Assembly (NCBI GenBank): GCA_020024185.1
Contig: JAHHUD010000043.1
Coordinates: 1 to 12,956, forward strand
Source of the DNA: Oscillospiraceae bacterium
GTDB lineage: Bacteria; Bacillota; Clostridia; Oscillospirales; Ruminococcaceae
DNA: 12,956 bases
Direction: 5' to 3'
Position 1 is the stretch's first letter; each line of letters opens with the position of its first letter. Position numbers and translations under genes: made by a program. The notes beneath the pieces were generated by a model. That model saw only the letters and a list, made by a program, of their open reading frames with translations, had not been told where the DNA came from and did not search any database. Shown one piece after another: positions 7,293 to 12,956 of this stretch.

Positions 7293-8544
7293 TATATCTA
7301 TCATAAATATAACTGAGTTTTTTATCGATTATCCCTGTAATTTTAATTCCATTTTCCAAATATTCTTCAGTATATATAACCCCGTTTTCTCTTATTGTGC
7401 TTGCCAAAGCTGTTTGAGTATATGGAAGTAAAATATCAAGTTTTTCCATTCTATGTGAAAGCTTTTCATCAATTATTGATAAAAGATTTTCAAGTCCATA
7501 TCCACTTTTTGCAGAAACTCTCACTCCGTTTTCATTGACAAAATCTTCATTAAGCTTATCACATTTATTATAAACGGTAATGATATTTTGATTATCAACA
7601 CCAATTTCTGCCAAAACATTTCTTGTAATTTCAAGTTGTATATCTCTGTCATCACTTGAAATATCACAAACATTTAAAACAATATCAGCATATTTTGCCT
7701 GTTTTAAAGTTGATTTAAAAGCTTCAACCAGTTTATGTGGCAAACGGCTTACAAAACCAACTGTATCAACCAAAACAGCATTTTGACCACTTGGTAAAAC
7801 AAATTTTCTTGCAGTTGGGTCCAGCGTTGCAAAAAGCATATCTTTTTCAAATATTTCGCTGTTTGTTATTTTATTTAAAAGACTGGATTTACCAACATTT
7901 GTATATCCTGTAAGCGCAACAACCGGAACATCATTCTTTTTGCGTTTTTCATTTAAAATATCACGCCTTTTTTCAACTTGTTCAAGTTTTTCTTTAATAA
8001 GTGTAATTCTTTGATTTATATGACGGCGGTCATACTCAAGTTTACTTTCACCTGCACCACGGCGAGCACCACCGCCACCAGCTCCGCCACCACCTTGACG
8101 CGACAAGCTTGCGCCCATACCAGAAAGTCTTGGAAGTTTATATTTCAAAAGTGCCAACTCTGTTTGCAATTTACCTTCACTGGTAGTTGCCCTTTTAGAA
8201 AAAATTTCAAGTATAAGCATTGTTCTGTCAATAACTTCAATTTCAAGATAGTCAGAAATATTTTTTATCTGACTTCCTGTTAGTTCACAGTCAAAAACGC
8301 AAAGCTCAACATCATTATTTTGGCAAAGCTGTTTAACTTCTGCCATCTTGCCTTCCCCAAGGTAATATTTATTTTCAGGATTGTCTTTTTTTTGCACAAC
8401 CTGACACACAACCTCAAGTTCTCCTGCCTCACATAAACTTTCCAACTCTTTCATTGAATTATCTATATCATATTCACCACAATCTACACCTGCTATAAGT
8501 GTTTTGGTGAAAACTTTTTCTTCTGTTTGGTTAATTATAGCCAT
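7285..8544 (-). CDS. hflX: Ribosome-associated GTPase HflX
   Basis: HflX binds the large ribosomal subunit and splits stalled or inactive ribosomes. The 419-residue protein has the N-terminal HflX domain (about 14-140, including YYLGEGKMAEV and VIDRTMLILEIFSKRATTSEGKLQ in two stretches), the glycine-rich linker SRQGGGGAGGGGARR (about 148-162) and a coiled-coil region (about 165-203). The GTPase domain carries the P-loop GYTNVGKSS (213-221), switch I ATLDPT (239-244), DTVGF (260-264), NKCD (326-329) and VSAKSG near 343-348. All nucleotide-binding motifs are intact and length is typical. AAAGGAG lies 5 bases before the ATG. It stands alone, divergent from the zinc-ribbon gene and 263 bases from the Lrp gene on the same strand; no terminator was recognised after it. 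Confidence 0.96.
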   Translation of the reverse strand: MAIINQTEEKVFTKTLIAGVDCGEYDIDNSMKELESLCEAGELEVVCQVVQKKDNPENKYYLGEGKMAEVKQLCQNNDVELCVFDCELTGSQIKNISDYLEIEVIDRTMLILEIFSKRATTSEGKLQTELALLKYKLPRLSGMGASLSRQGGGGAGGGGARRGAGESKLEYDRRHINQRITLIKEKLEQVEKRRDILNEKRKKNDVPVVALTGYTNVGKSSLLNKITNSEIFEKDMLFATLDPTARKFVLPSGQNAVLVDTVGFVSRLPHKLVEAFKSTLKQAKYADIVLNVCDISSDDRDIQLEITRNVLAEIGVDNQNIITVYNKCDKLNEDFVNENGVRVSAKSGYGLENLLSIIDEKLSHRMEKLDILLPYTQTALASTIRENGVIYTEEYLENGIKITGIIDKKLSYIYDRYKI

Positions 8545-8585
8545 ATTCTCTCCTTTAAAAGTTAGTTTATTAAAATAGTTTTATC

Positions 8586-8614
8586 TTTAATTTTTCACAT
8601 ATGTGTGTTAGAAT
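8586..8614 (+). promoter_or_regulatory. Predicted promoter of the zinc-ribbon gene with palindrome in the spacer
   Basis: TTTAAT (8586-8591), a 17-base spacer and TAGAAT (8609-8614), with TG one base before it, form an extended -10 promoter ending 30 bases before the ATG. A perfect 10-bp palindrome CACATATGTG (8596-8605) occupies the spacer, a position where a bound repressor or activator would act. The -35 is weak. Confidence 0.45.
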
Positions 8615-8644
8615 TTATCCATATTAATACAAGGGGGATAAAGT

Positions 8645-9244
8645 ATGTTTTGTCCAAGATGTGGCAGACCTGTAAAAGAAACTGCAAATTTTTGCGGTGG
8701 TTGTGGTTTGTCAAAATCAGAAATTGAAAGTTATTTAAAAATTAAATCAAATACACAAACACAATCAGAAACAGCTCCTGTTATTCAGCCTGTGGAAGAA
8801 ATTAAAACAGAACCAACTTCTGTTGTTCAGTCTGTTGAAGAAATTAATTTGGAAAACAATACTGTTGACACTGATTTAAACGAAGATATTGTTGATGTTC
8901 AGGCAAATTGCAGTGAATGTGAAAATACACAGCAAGATACTGAGATAACTCAAAATGATACACAAGATAACATATATACACAGACAGACGAAAATTGTTG
9001 TCAGGAAAATTCTTATACAGCAATTAGCGAAAAAAATGAGAATCTTTCAACATTTGATTTTTGCTTGATGATAATTATATCACTGATACCAATTATTGGT
9101 CTTGTATACCTTATTTATTTATCTATTCAAAATAAAAATACAAATAAACGCTCCTTTGCAAGAGCAGTTTTGCTTATACTCTTATTTGTTTGTGTAATTG
9201 GAATTATGTTTTCTCTTGGCATATTATTTTCAGCTTTATTTTAA
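8645..9244 (+). CDS. Zinc-ribbon membrane protein of unknown function
   Basis: I do not recognise this 199-residue protein as a named family. It starts with a short zinc ribbon, Cys3-x2-Cys6 and Cys17-x2-Cys20 (FCPRCGR and FCGGCG). A low-complexity linker follows (about 30-135), rich in Glu, Asp, Asn, Gln and Thr, and containing a duplicated 14-residue unit (residues 45-58 and 59-72). Two hydrophobic helices (about 139-160 and 172-198) end the protein, joined by the basic segment NKNTNKRSFAR, which suggests a cytoplasmic loop. The ribbon and linker would then also be cytoplasmic. The start has AGGGGG about 8 bases upstream. It is monocistronic, with its own promoter and a strong terminator, and is transcribed away from hflX. 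A signalling or scaffold role is only a guess. Confidence 0.8.
   Translation: MFCPRCGRPVKETANFCGGCGLSKSEIESYLKIKSNTQTQSETAPVIQPVEEIKTEPTSVVQSVEEINLENNTVDTDLNEDIVDVQANCSECENTQQDTEITQNDTQDNIYTQTDENCCQENSYTAISEKNENLSTFDFCLMIIISLIPIIGLVYLIYLSIQNKNTNKRSFARAVLLILLFVCVIGIMFSLGILFSALF
8777..8860 (+). repeat. In-frame 42-bp tandem duplication inside the zinc-ribbon gene
   Basis: Residues 45-56 (PVIQPVEEIKTE) and 59-70 (SVVQSVEEINLE) align without gaps at a 42-base period, and the DNA is also similar (for example both copies contain GAAGAAATTAA). The units have diverged at several positions, so the duplication is not recent. Confidence 0.7.
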
Positions 9245-9250
9245 TACTAT

Positions 9251-9283
9251 AAAATCGGCATTCAGATGAATGCCGATTTTTTT
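9251..9283. terminator. Rho-independent terminator between zinc-ribbon gene and response regulator
   Basis: A 13-bp perfect stem (AAAATCGGCATTC, loop AGAT, GAATGCCGATTTT) with a T run on the plus side lies 6 bases after the zinc-ribbon gene stop. The convergent response-regulator gene ends at 9290, so it can serve both, more strongly on the plus strand. Confidence 0.9.
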
Positions 9284-9289
9284 GACCAT

Positions 9290-9991
9290 TTATTCTTTAA
9301 CTTCAAACTTATAGCCAACGCCCCAAACTGTTTTAAGGCTCCATTTTGTGCTTACACCCTCAAGTTTTTCTCTCAAGCGTTTAATGTGTACGTCAATTGT
9401 ACGGCTATCACCATAATATTCAAATCCCCAAACTTCATCAAGCAGCGCATCACGAGTAAACACTTTATTAGAGTTTTTTGCAAGATAATATAAAAGTTCC
9501 ATTTCTTTTGGTGGTGCGTCAACAACTTCACCATTTACTTTAAGCTCATATTTTGTAATATTGACAACAAGGTTATCAAATACCAATTCACCTTCAGATG
9601 ATTGTTCTTTCTTTGATATTTCTCTGCCTGTACGACGCAAAACTGCCTTTATTCTTGCAACAACTTCTTTTGTATCAAAAGGTTTTACAATGTAGTCATC
9701 TGCACCAAGCTCAAGACCAAGAACTTTATCAAAAGTTTCGCCTTTTGCTGTAAGCATAATAATTGGTGTATTCTTTTTTGCTCTTATACGTCTGCAAGCT
9801 TCCCAACCGTCCACATGTGGCATCATAACATCAAGCAAAACTAGGTCTATATCCATTTCATTGTGCATATTTACAGCTGTTTCACCGTCATGTGCAAGAT
9901 GAGTTTCATATCCTTCTTTTTCAAGATATAAACGCAAAAGCTCACATATATTTCTGTCGTCATCAACAATAAGTATTCTTTCTCTGTCCAT
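9290..9991 (-). CDS. OmpR/PhoB-family response regulator (orphan)
   Basis: This 233-residue DNA-binding response regulator has a receiver domain (about 4-118) with the acidic pocket Asp10-Asp11 (ILIVDDD), phospho-acceptor Asp54 (LVLLDVMMP), Thr81 (MLTAKG) and Lys103 (YIVKPFD). A winged-helix DNA-binding domain follows (about 133-231), ending with the typical SRTIDVHIKRLREKLE and KTVWGVGYKFE. All phosphorylation residues are present. GGAGG sits about 7 bases before the ATG. Its partner histidine kinase would normally follow directly, but the gene instead ends at a terminator, and upstream lies a 328-base gap, so it is an orphan in this window. It resembles the general PhoP/ResD/RegX3 type; the signal cannot be named. 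Confidence 0.94.
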   Translation of the reverse strand: MDRERILIVDDDRNICELLRLYLEKEGYETHLAHDGETAVNMHNEMDIDLVLLDVMMPHVDGWEACRRIRAKKNTPIIMLTAKGETFDKVLGLELGADDYIVKPFDTKEVVARIKAVLRRTGREISKKEQSSEGELVFDNLVVNITKYELKVNGEVVDAPPKEMELLYYLAKNSNKVFTRDALLDEVWGFEYYGDSRTIDVHIKRLREKLEGVSTKWSLKTVWGVGYKFEVKE

Positions 9992-10286
9992 TATAATCCT
10001 CCAACACGGAATAAATGTATTTATACATAAATAATATCACAAATTTATGAACATTTAAAGCAATTATATTGTCCAATGTTCATATTTACTATTTTTATTA
10101 TAAGTATAACTAATCATTTATATTATTATAATCAGCCACTTGTTATAATTTTGTGGAATTTATATATCTTTAAACTAGCATCAATGAGCTTAAGTTATTA
10201 AGATAGTTTTTATATTAATATGCTTATATTATCTGCATTTTCATATAATATACTTTAAACTAAAAATAAATAAATTATATAGAAAT
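9992..10286. other. AT-rich gap upstream of the response regulator, with a spaced inverted repeat
   Basis: No gene of credible length or coding character was seen here on either strand. The clearest structure is a perfect 10-bp inverted repeat, TATGAACATT (10046-10055) and AATGTTCATA (10075-10084), with a 19-base spacer, about 55-95 bases upstream of the response-regulator start. Several A/T-rich -10-like words occur but none has a credible -35 at proper spacing. A 10-base direct repeat CTTTAAACTA (10168 and 10253) is probably chance. Confidence 0.4.
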
Positions 10287-10316
10287 AAAAAGTGAGCAGA
10301 AATTTGCCCACTTTTT
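10281..10316 (-). terminator. Rho-independent terminator of the DUF2871 gene
   Basis: Read on the minus strand, a 12-bp stem (arms 10305-10316 and 10287-10298, 6-base loop) is followed by TTTTATTTCT. One position pairs as G-U on the minus transcript but would be an A-C mismatch on the plus transcript, which shows that it serves the minus-strand gene ending 4 bases before it. Confidence 0.85.
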
Positions 10317-10319
10317 TTA

Positions 10320-10736
10320 TTATTCTGTTAAAGCTTTTTTAAGTGATGAAAGCAACATAATAAATGAAACAAGCATAAGTATGTGAGCAATACCGGCAAA
10401 ACCAGATACCATACCATTCATACCTTTTGAAACTTCTGTCCCAAGCACTTCAAATACACCTCTAACAACAAGCATTATAGTCATAAATGGCAATGCAATA
10501 TTATAAATAACAAAGAATTTTTTGAAAAGCTTTTGGTCTTCAAGTTTTGTTAATTTGCAAGCAAAGCTGAGCAAAATAAATAAGAACATTCCCAAAACAA
10601 GCAAGTGTGCGTGAACAGATTTTAACACTGTTGGTTGTGTATACCCCACCATTTTAGAAAATTCTCTGTAAAATACACCAACTGCCATCGCAAGTGTAAA
10701 ATATGTAATTGCACAATTCATTAGTTTTTTAGTCAT
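10320..10736 (-). CDS. DUF2871 family four-helix membrane protein
   Basis: This 138-residue protein has four predicted membrane helices (about 5-23, 41-60, 72-93 and 108-133). It matches my recollection of DUF2871: an opening YF..A..VGVFYREFSK, the HAHLLVLGMFLFIL stretch in helix 2 (His42, His44), VRGVFEVLGTE after helix 3 and SGFAGIAHILM in helix 4 (His118). No function is established for this family. Intramembrane histidines, conserved Arg/Glu next to helices, and the H-x-H-L-L-x-L-G pattern recall heme-binding membrane proteins, but that is inference. AAGGAG is 7 bases before the ATG. It lies downstream of a TetR-type gene on the same strand, with a terminator and a TetR-operator-like palindrome between them. 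Confidence 0.82.
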   Translation of the reverse strand: MTKKLMNCAITYFTLAMAVGVFYREFSKMVGYTQPTVLKSVHAHLLVLGMFLFILLSFACKLTKLEDQKLFKKFFVIYNIALPFMTIMLVVRGVFEVLGTEVSKGMNGMVSGFAGIAHILMLVSFIMLLSSLKKALTE

Positions 10737-10904
10737 ACTATTTCTCCTTTTTATCTTTTTTCTTTTTATATAATTAAGGCCAAATAAAACTCCGACCCTA
10801 AAAAGCTCTTTGTAAAAACTTGTGTAACATAATGCAATAAATTTATCCGATAATAAAATATATATCTTATTACTTTTATTAAATTTCTCATCTTATTTTT
10901 AAAG

Positions 10905-10917
10905 TGAACATTGTTCA
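10905..10917. promoter_or_regulatory. Predicted TetR operator in front of the DUF2871 gene
   Basis: TGAACATTGTTCA is a perfect 6+1+6 palindrome, with partial symmetry extending into flanking A/T bases. It shares 12 of 13 bases with the site over the tetR start. On the minus strand it directly follows TAAAAT, a possible -10, mirroring the layout at tetR, although the matching -35 (TTAAGT, 17 bases away) is poor. It is about 170 bases before the DUF2871 start codon. Confidence 0.65.
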
Positions 10918-10933
10918 TTTTAAAGTTTGCATA

Positions 10934-10960
10934 AAACCCACTTAAAATTTAAGTGAGTTT
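10934..10960 (-). terminator. Terminator of the tetR-type gene
   Basis: Read on the minus strand, a 13-bp stem includes one G-U pair (A-C on the opposite strand, so oriented for this gene). It overlaps the last bases of the tetR stop codon and is followed by a short U-rich stretch. The A/U-rich stem and weak U tract suggest partial rather than complete termination. Confidence 0.5.
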
Positions 10961-11516
10961 AATATATACATTTTTTTACTATTTCTAATACACCTTTATA
11001 TTCTTTGTCTGATTTTATAATTGATGATATAAAAAGCTCAAAAACATAATCTACAAATGTATTTGGGTCAAGATTTTCATTAAATGCGTCTTTTCTGACA
11101 TTTTTATCATTTACCAATACCATATACAAGCTTTTTTTGATATGTATAAAGTATTTTTCCATAATTTCATGCCCATCTTGTTTATTATCTGTTACAAAAG
11201 CAAGAGTGTGCACCGATAAAAACTCGGGATATTTTTCTTTACCCTTTTGGACACTTTCAAAAAGCCACGCTAAACAGTCCACAAAATCTTTAAACGCATA
11301 GTGTTTACCATGCATGAAAAATATGTCTTTCCATATACTTTCTATTGTTTCACAGATAAGCTCTGTTTTTGATGGAAAATAATTATATATTGCACCAACA
11401 GAAAGCTTGCATTCCTTTGCAACTGAACGCATATTAACACTGGGTAATCCTTTTTCTTGTGCTATTTTTTGACAAACAGAAATTATTTCTTCTTTTGAAG
11501 TTGCAGGTAAATTCAT
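10959..11516 (-). CDS. TetR/AcrR family transcriptional regulator
   Basis: This 185-residue protein has the TetR N-terminal HTH at about residues 5-52: SKEEIISVCQKIAQEKG, then VNMRSVAKECKLSVGAIYNYF (first helix and recognition region), then PSKTELICETIESI. The remaining residues are a helical ligand-binding domain unlike any specific characterised regulator I can name. The start ATG at 11516 has AAGGGGA about 5 bases upstream. It has a near-consensus promoter whose start site is covered by a palindrome, which indicates autorepression; the same palindrome precedes the DUF2871 gene downstream, its probable target. No efflux pump is adjacent, unlike many TetR loci. Confidence 0.92.
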   Translation of the reverse strand: MNLPATSKEEIISVCQKIAQEKGLPSVNMRSVAKECKLSVGAIYNYFPSKTELICETIESIWKDIFFMHGKHYAFKDFVDCLAWLFESVQKGKEKYPEFLSVHTLAFVTDNKQDGHEIMEKYFIHIKKSLYMVLVNDKNVRKDAFNENLDPNTFVDYVFELFISSIIKSDKEYKGVLEIVKKCIY

Positions 11517-11532
11517 ACTATCCCCTTCAACA

Positions 11533-11545
11533 TGAACATTGTTTA
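11533..11545. promoter_or_regulatory. Predicted TetR autoregulatory operator
   Basis: TGAACATTGTTTA (6+1+6, one mismatch from perfect symmetry) covers roughly +1 to +14 of the predicted tetR transcript, between the -10 and the ribosome binding site. It differs by one base from the perfect palindrome at 10905-10917. Confidence 0.7.
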
Positions 11546-11552
11546 CTAAAAC

Positions 11553-11581
11553 AGTATACTTTCTAAAAAAGTATTTGTCAA
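11553..11581 (-). promoter_or_regulatory. Sigma-A promoter of the tetR-type gene
   Basis: On the minus strand, a consensus -35 TTGACA (11576-11581) is followed after exactly 17 bases by -10 TATACT (11553-11558). The predicted start near 11546 leaves a 30-base leader. This is the strongest promoter in the window, as expected for a gene held down by its own repressor. Confidence 0.85.
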
Positions 11582-11644
11582 TATTTTTTATAAAATAATA
11601 TATTACGAAATTATATAACGCTTTTCTGTATATACTCTAAAATA

Positions 11645-11673
11645 TAGACATTCACATGTAAATGTAGTATTAT
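11645..11673 (+). promoter_or_regulatory. Predicted promoter of ychF
   Basis: TAGACA (11645-11650), 17 bases, then TATTAT (11668-11673), each one mismatch from consensus. The start would be near 11680, giving a leader of about 115 bases. An imperfect 16-bp palindrome (11649-11664, one mismatched pair) lies in the spacer. The leader up to 11795 shows no strong structure or leader peptide that I can support. Confidence 0.6.
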
Positions 11674-11795
11674 AATAATGATATATTATGCTCTGATATA
11701 AGTTATATATATCACGTTATATGATTAAATACGGTGACTTTAATCACAAAAATAAATATGATAATCAAAAGCTATATGCTTTACGGAGGAAAAAC

Positions 11796-12893
11796 ATGAA
11801 ATTAGGTATTGTTGGTTTGCCAAACGTTGGCAAAAGTACACTTTTTAATGCAATTACAAATGCTGGTGCACAAAGTGCAAACTTTCCGTTTTGCACAATA
11901 GAACCAAACGTTGGCGTTGTTGCAGTTCCTGATGAAAGACTTGATAAACTTGCACAAATGTATAATCCAAAAAAATATACACCTGCTATAATTGAATTTG
12001 TTGATATTGCCGGTCTTGTTAAAGGTGCAAGCAAAGGTGAAGGTCTTGGAAACAAATTTTTGAGCCATATCCGTGAAGTTGATGCTATTATACATATGGT
12101 GCGTTGCTTTGACAGTGATGATATTATCCATGTTGAAGGCAGTGTTGACCCATTGAGAGATATTGAAACTATTGACCTTGAGCTTGTTCTCTCTGACCTT
12201 GAAATTGTTGAAAGAAGAATTGACAGAACTAAAAAAGCAATGAAAGGCGATAAAAAACTTGGCGAATGTCTTGATATGCTTGAAAGACTTGCAAAATTCC
12301 TTGAAGAAGGCAACAATGCTCGTGGTTTTGACCTTCTTGATGACAACGAAAAAGAATGGTTTGACGAAATGCCACTTTTAAGTGCAAAACCGGTTATTTA
12401 TGCTTGCAATCTCTCTGAAGATGACTTGCTTGAAGGTGTTGAGAAAAACAAATACTACCCTATTGTAGTTGAAAAAGCAAAAGCAGATAAGAGTGGTTGT
12501 ATGCCAATTTGTGCAAAAGTTGAAGAAGATGTTGCAGAACTTTCTAAAGAAGAAAAGAAAGAGTTTCTTGCAGAACTTGGGCTTGAGACAAGTGGTCTTG
12601 ATAATCTTATTAAAGAAAGTTATTCACTTCTTGGTCTTATCAGTTATCTTACAGCCGGTGTTGAAGAAGTTAGAGCTTGGACAATTACAAAAGGCACAAA
12701 AGCACCACAGGCTGCCGGCAAAATCCACTCTGACTTTGAAAGAGGCTTTATCCGTGCAGAAATTATCGCTTATGATGACCTTATGGCTTGCGGAAGTATG
12801 TCAGCTGCAAAAGAAAAAGGTCTTGTTCGCAGTGAAGGTAAAGAATATGTTATGAAAGACGGAGATGTAACACTTTTCCGTTTCAATGTATAG
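11796..12893 (+). CDS. ychF: Redox-regulated ATPase YchF (OLA1 family)
   Basis: YchF is a universally conserved P-loop NTPase of the Obg group that prefers ATP and is linked to ribosome function and oxidative stress. The 365-residue product opens MKLGIVGLPNVGKSTLF with the P-loop GLPNVGKS at 7-14. It continues with the switch I region (NFPFCTIEPNVG, 29-40), FVDIAGLVKGASKGEGLGNKFL (68-89, read as two overlapping parts), the atypical N-x-x-E motif in CNLSEDD, and a C-terminal TGS domain (about 280-365) with GLISYLTAG and FRFNV at the end. The in-frame ATG at 11721 would add 25 residues unlike the family; GGAGG about 7 bases before the ATG at 11796 fixes the start. It is monocistronic, with its own promoter and terminator. 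Confidence 0.97.
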   Translation: MKLGIVGLPNVGKSTLFNAITNAGAQSANFPFCTIEPNVGVVAVPDERLDKLAQMYNPKKYTPAIIEFVDIAGLVKGASKGEGLGNKFLSHIREVDAIIHMVRCFDSDDIIHVEGSVDPLRDIETIDLELVLSDLEIVERRIDRTKKAMKGDKKLGECLDMLERLAKFLEEGNNARGFDLLDDNEKEWFDEMPLLSAKPVIYACNLSEDDLLEGVEKNKYYPIVVEKAKADKSGCMPICAKVEEDVAELSKEEKKEFLAELGLETSGLDNLIKESYSLLGLISYLTAGVEEVRAWTITKGTKAPQAAGKIHSDFERGFIRAEIIAYDDLMACGSMSAAKEKGLVRSEGKEYVMKDGDVTLFRFNV

Positions 12894-12910
12894 TTTTTAA
12901 GTTAAAATAC

Positions 12911-12945
12911 AGAGAGATAGTTTTATACTATCTCTCTTTTTATTT
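12911..12945 (+). terminator. Rho-independent terminator of ychF
   Basis: An 11-bp perfect stem (AGAGAGATAGT, loop TTTAT, ACTATCTCTCT) followed by TTTTATTTTT lies 17 bases after the ychF stop. Confidence 0.92.
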
Positions 12946-12956
12946 TTGCTATATTC

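Noticed and set aside
8050..8094. GC-rich low-complexity stretch inside hflX as a repeat or foreign insert
   Set aside because: It encodes the glycine-rich linker normal for HflX between the N-terminal and GTPase domains.
10168..10262. Direct repeat CTTTAAACTA at 10168 and 10253
   Set aside because: Short, A/T-rich and 85 bases apart with no associated structure; compatible with chance.
11721..11795. Upstream ATG adding 25 residues to YchF
   Set aside because: The extra residues are unlike the family, and GGAGG sits directly before the ATG at 11796, which gives the standard MKLGIVGLPNVGKS start.
11765..12346. Long open frame antisense to ychF (193 codons)
   Set aside because: Serine/isoleucine-rich composition with no recognisable domain, lying wholly opposite a universally conserved gene; it is a shadow of ychF codon use.

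Overview
This window looks like chromosomal DNA of a low-GC Gram-positive anaerobe, most likely a member of the Clostridia (Bacillota). The grounds are strongly AT-rich spacers, AGGAG-type ribosome binding sites, occasional GTG starts, sigma-A-like promoters, and families typical of that group (YibE/F, YitT/DUF2179, DUF1294, DUF2871). A genus cannot be named from this sequence. There is no rRNA, tRNA, CRISPR array, insertion sequence, phage gene or attachment site. Most of the window is ordinary housekeeping and membrane-protein chromosome.

Layout. (1) Bases 1-1409, plus strand: the C-terminal end of a family 2 glycosyltransferase, then a YibE/F-type multi-pass membrane protein, closed by a bidirectional terminator. 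(2) Bases 1460-3577, minus strand: a two-gene unit transcribed as N-acetyl sugar amidotransferase, then SppA-type membrane peptidase, with a recognisable extended -10 promoter near 3626-3654. (3) Bases 3883-6528, plus strand: a tight operon of a YitT-type membrane protein, a DUF1294 small membrane protein and glycerol kinase, closed by a bidirectional terminator. (4) Bases 6593-8544, minus strand: an Lrp/AsnC regulator and the ribosome-associated GTPase HflX. The AT-rich spacer between them carries a 12-bp inverted repeat and a 21-bp-period repeat. (5) Bases 8645-9244, plus strand: an unrecognised zinc-ribbon protein with two C-terminal membrane helices. (6) Bases 9290-9991, minus strand: an OmpR-type response regulator with no histidine kinase next to it. 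(7) Bases 10320-11516, minus strand: a TetR-family regulator and a small DUF2871 membrane protein. (8) Bases 11796-12893, plus strand: the YchF/OLA1 ATPase, with promoter and terminator.

The best candidate for something undescribed is the TetR/DUF2871 pair. A near-identical 13-base palindrome (TGAACATTGTTCA, and TGAACATTGTTTA) lies over the start site of a textbook tetR promoter and again in the spacer in front of the DUF2871 gene. This implies a self-regulated switch controlling one small four-helix membrane protein with an HxH motif, of unknown function. Half-sites of the same word also form a widely spaced inverted repeat upstream of the orphan response regulator.

Three starts were moved from the longest reading frame because ribosome binding sites and family alignment favour internal codons: the sugar amidotransferase (3577), glpK (5044) and ychF (11796).
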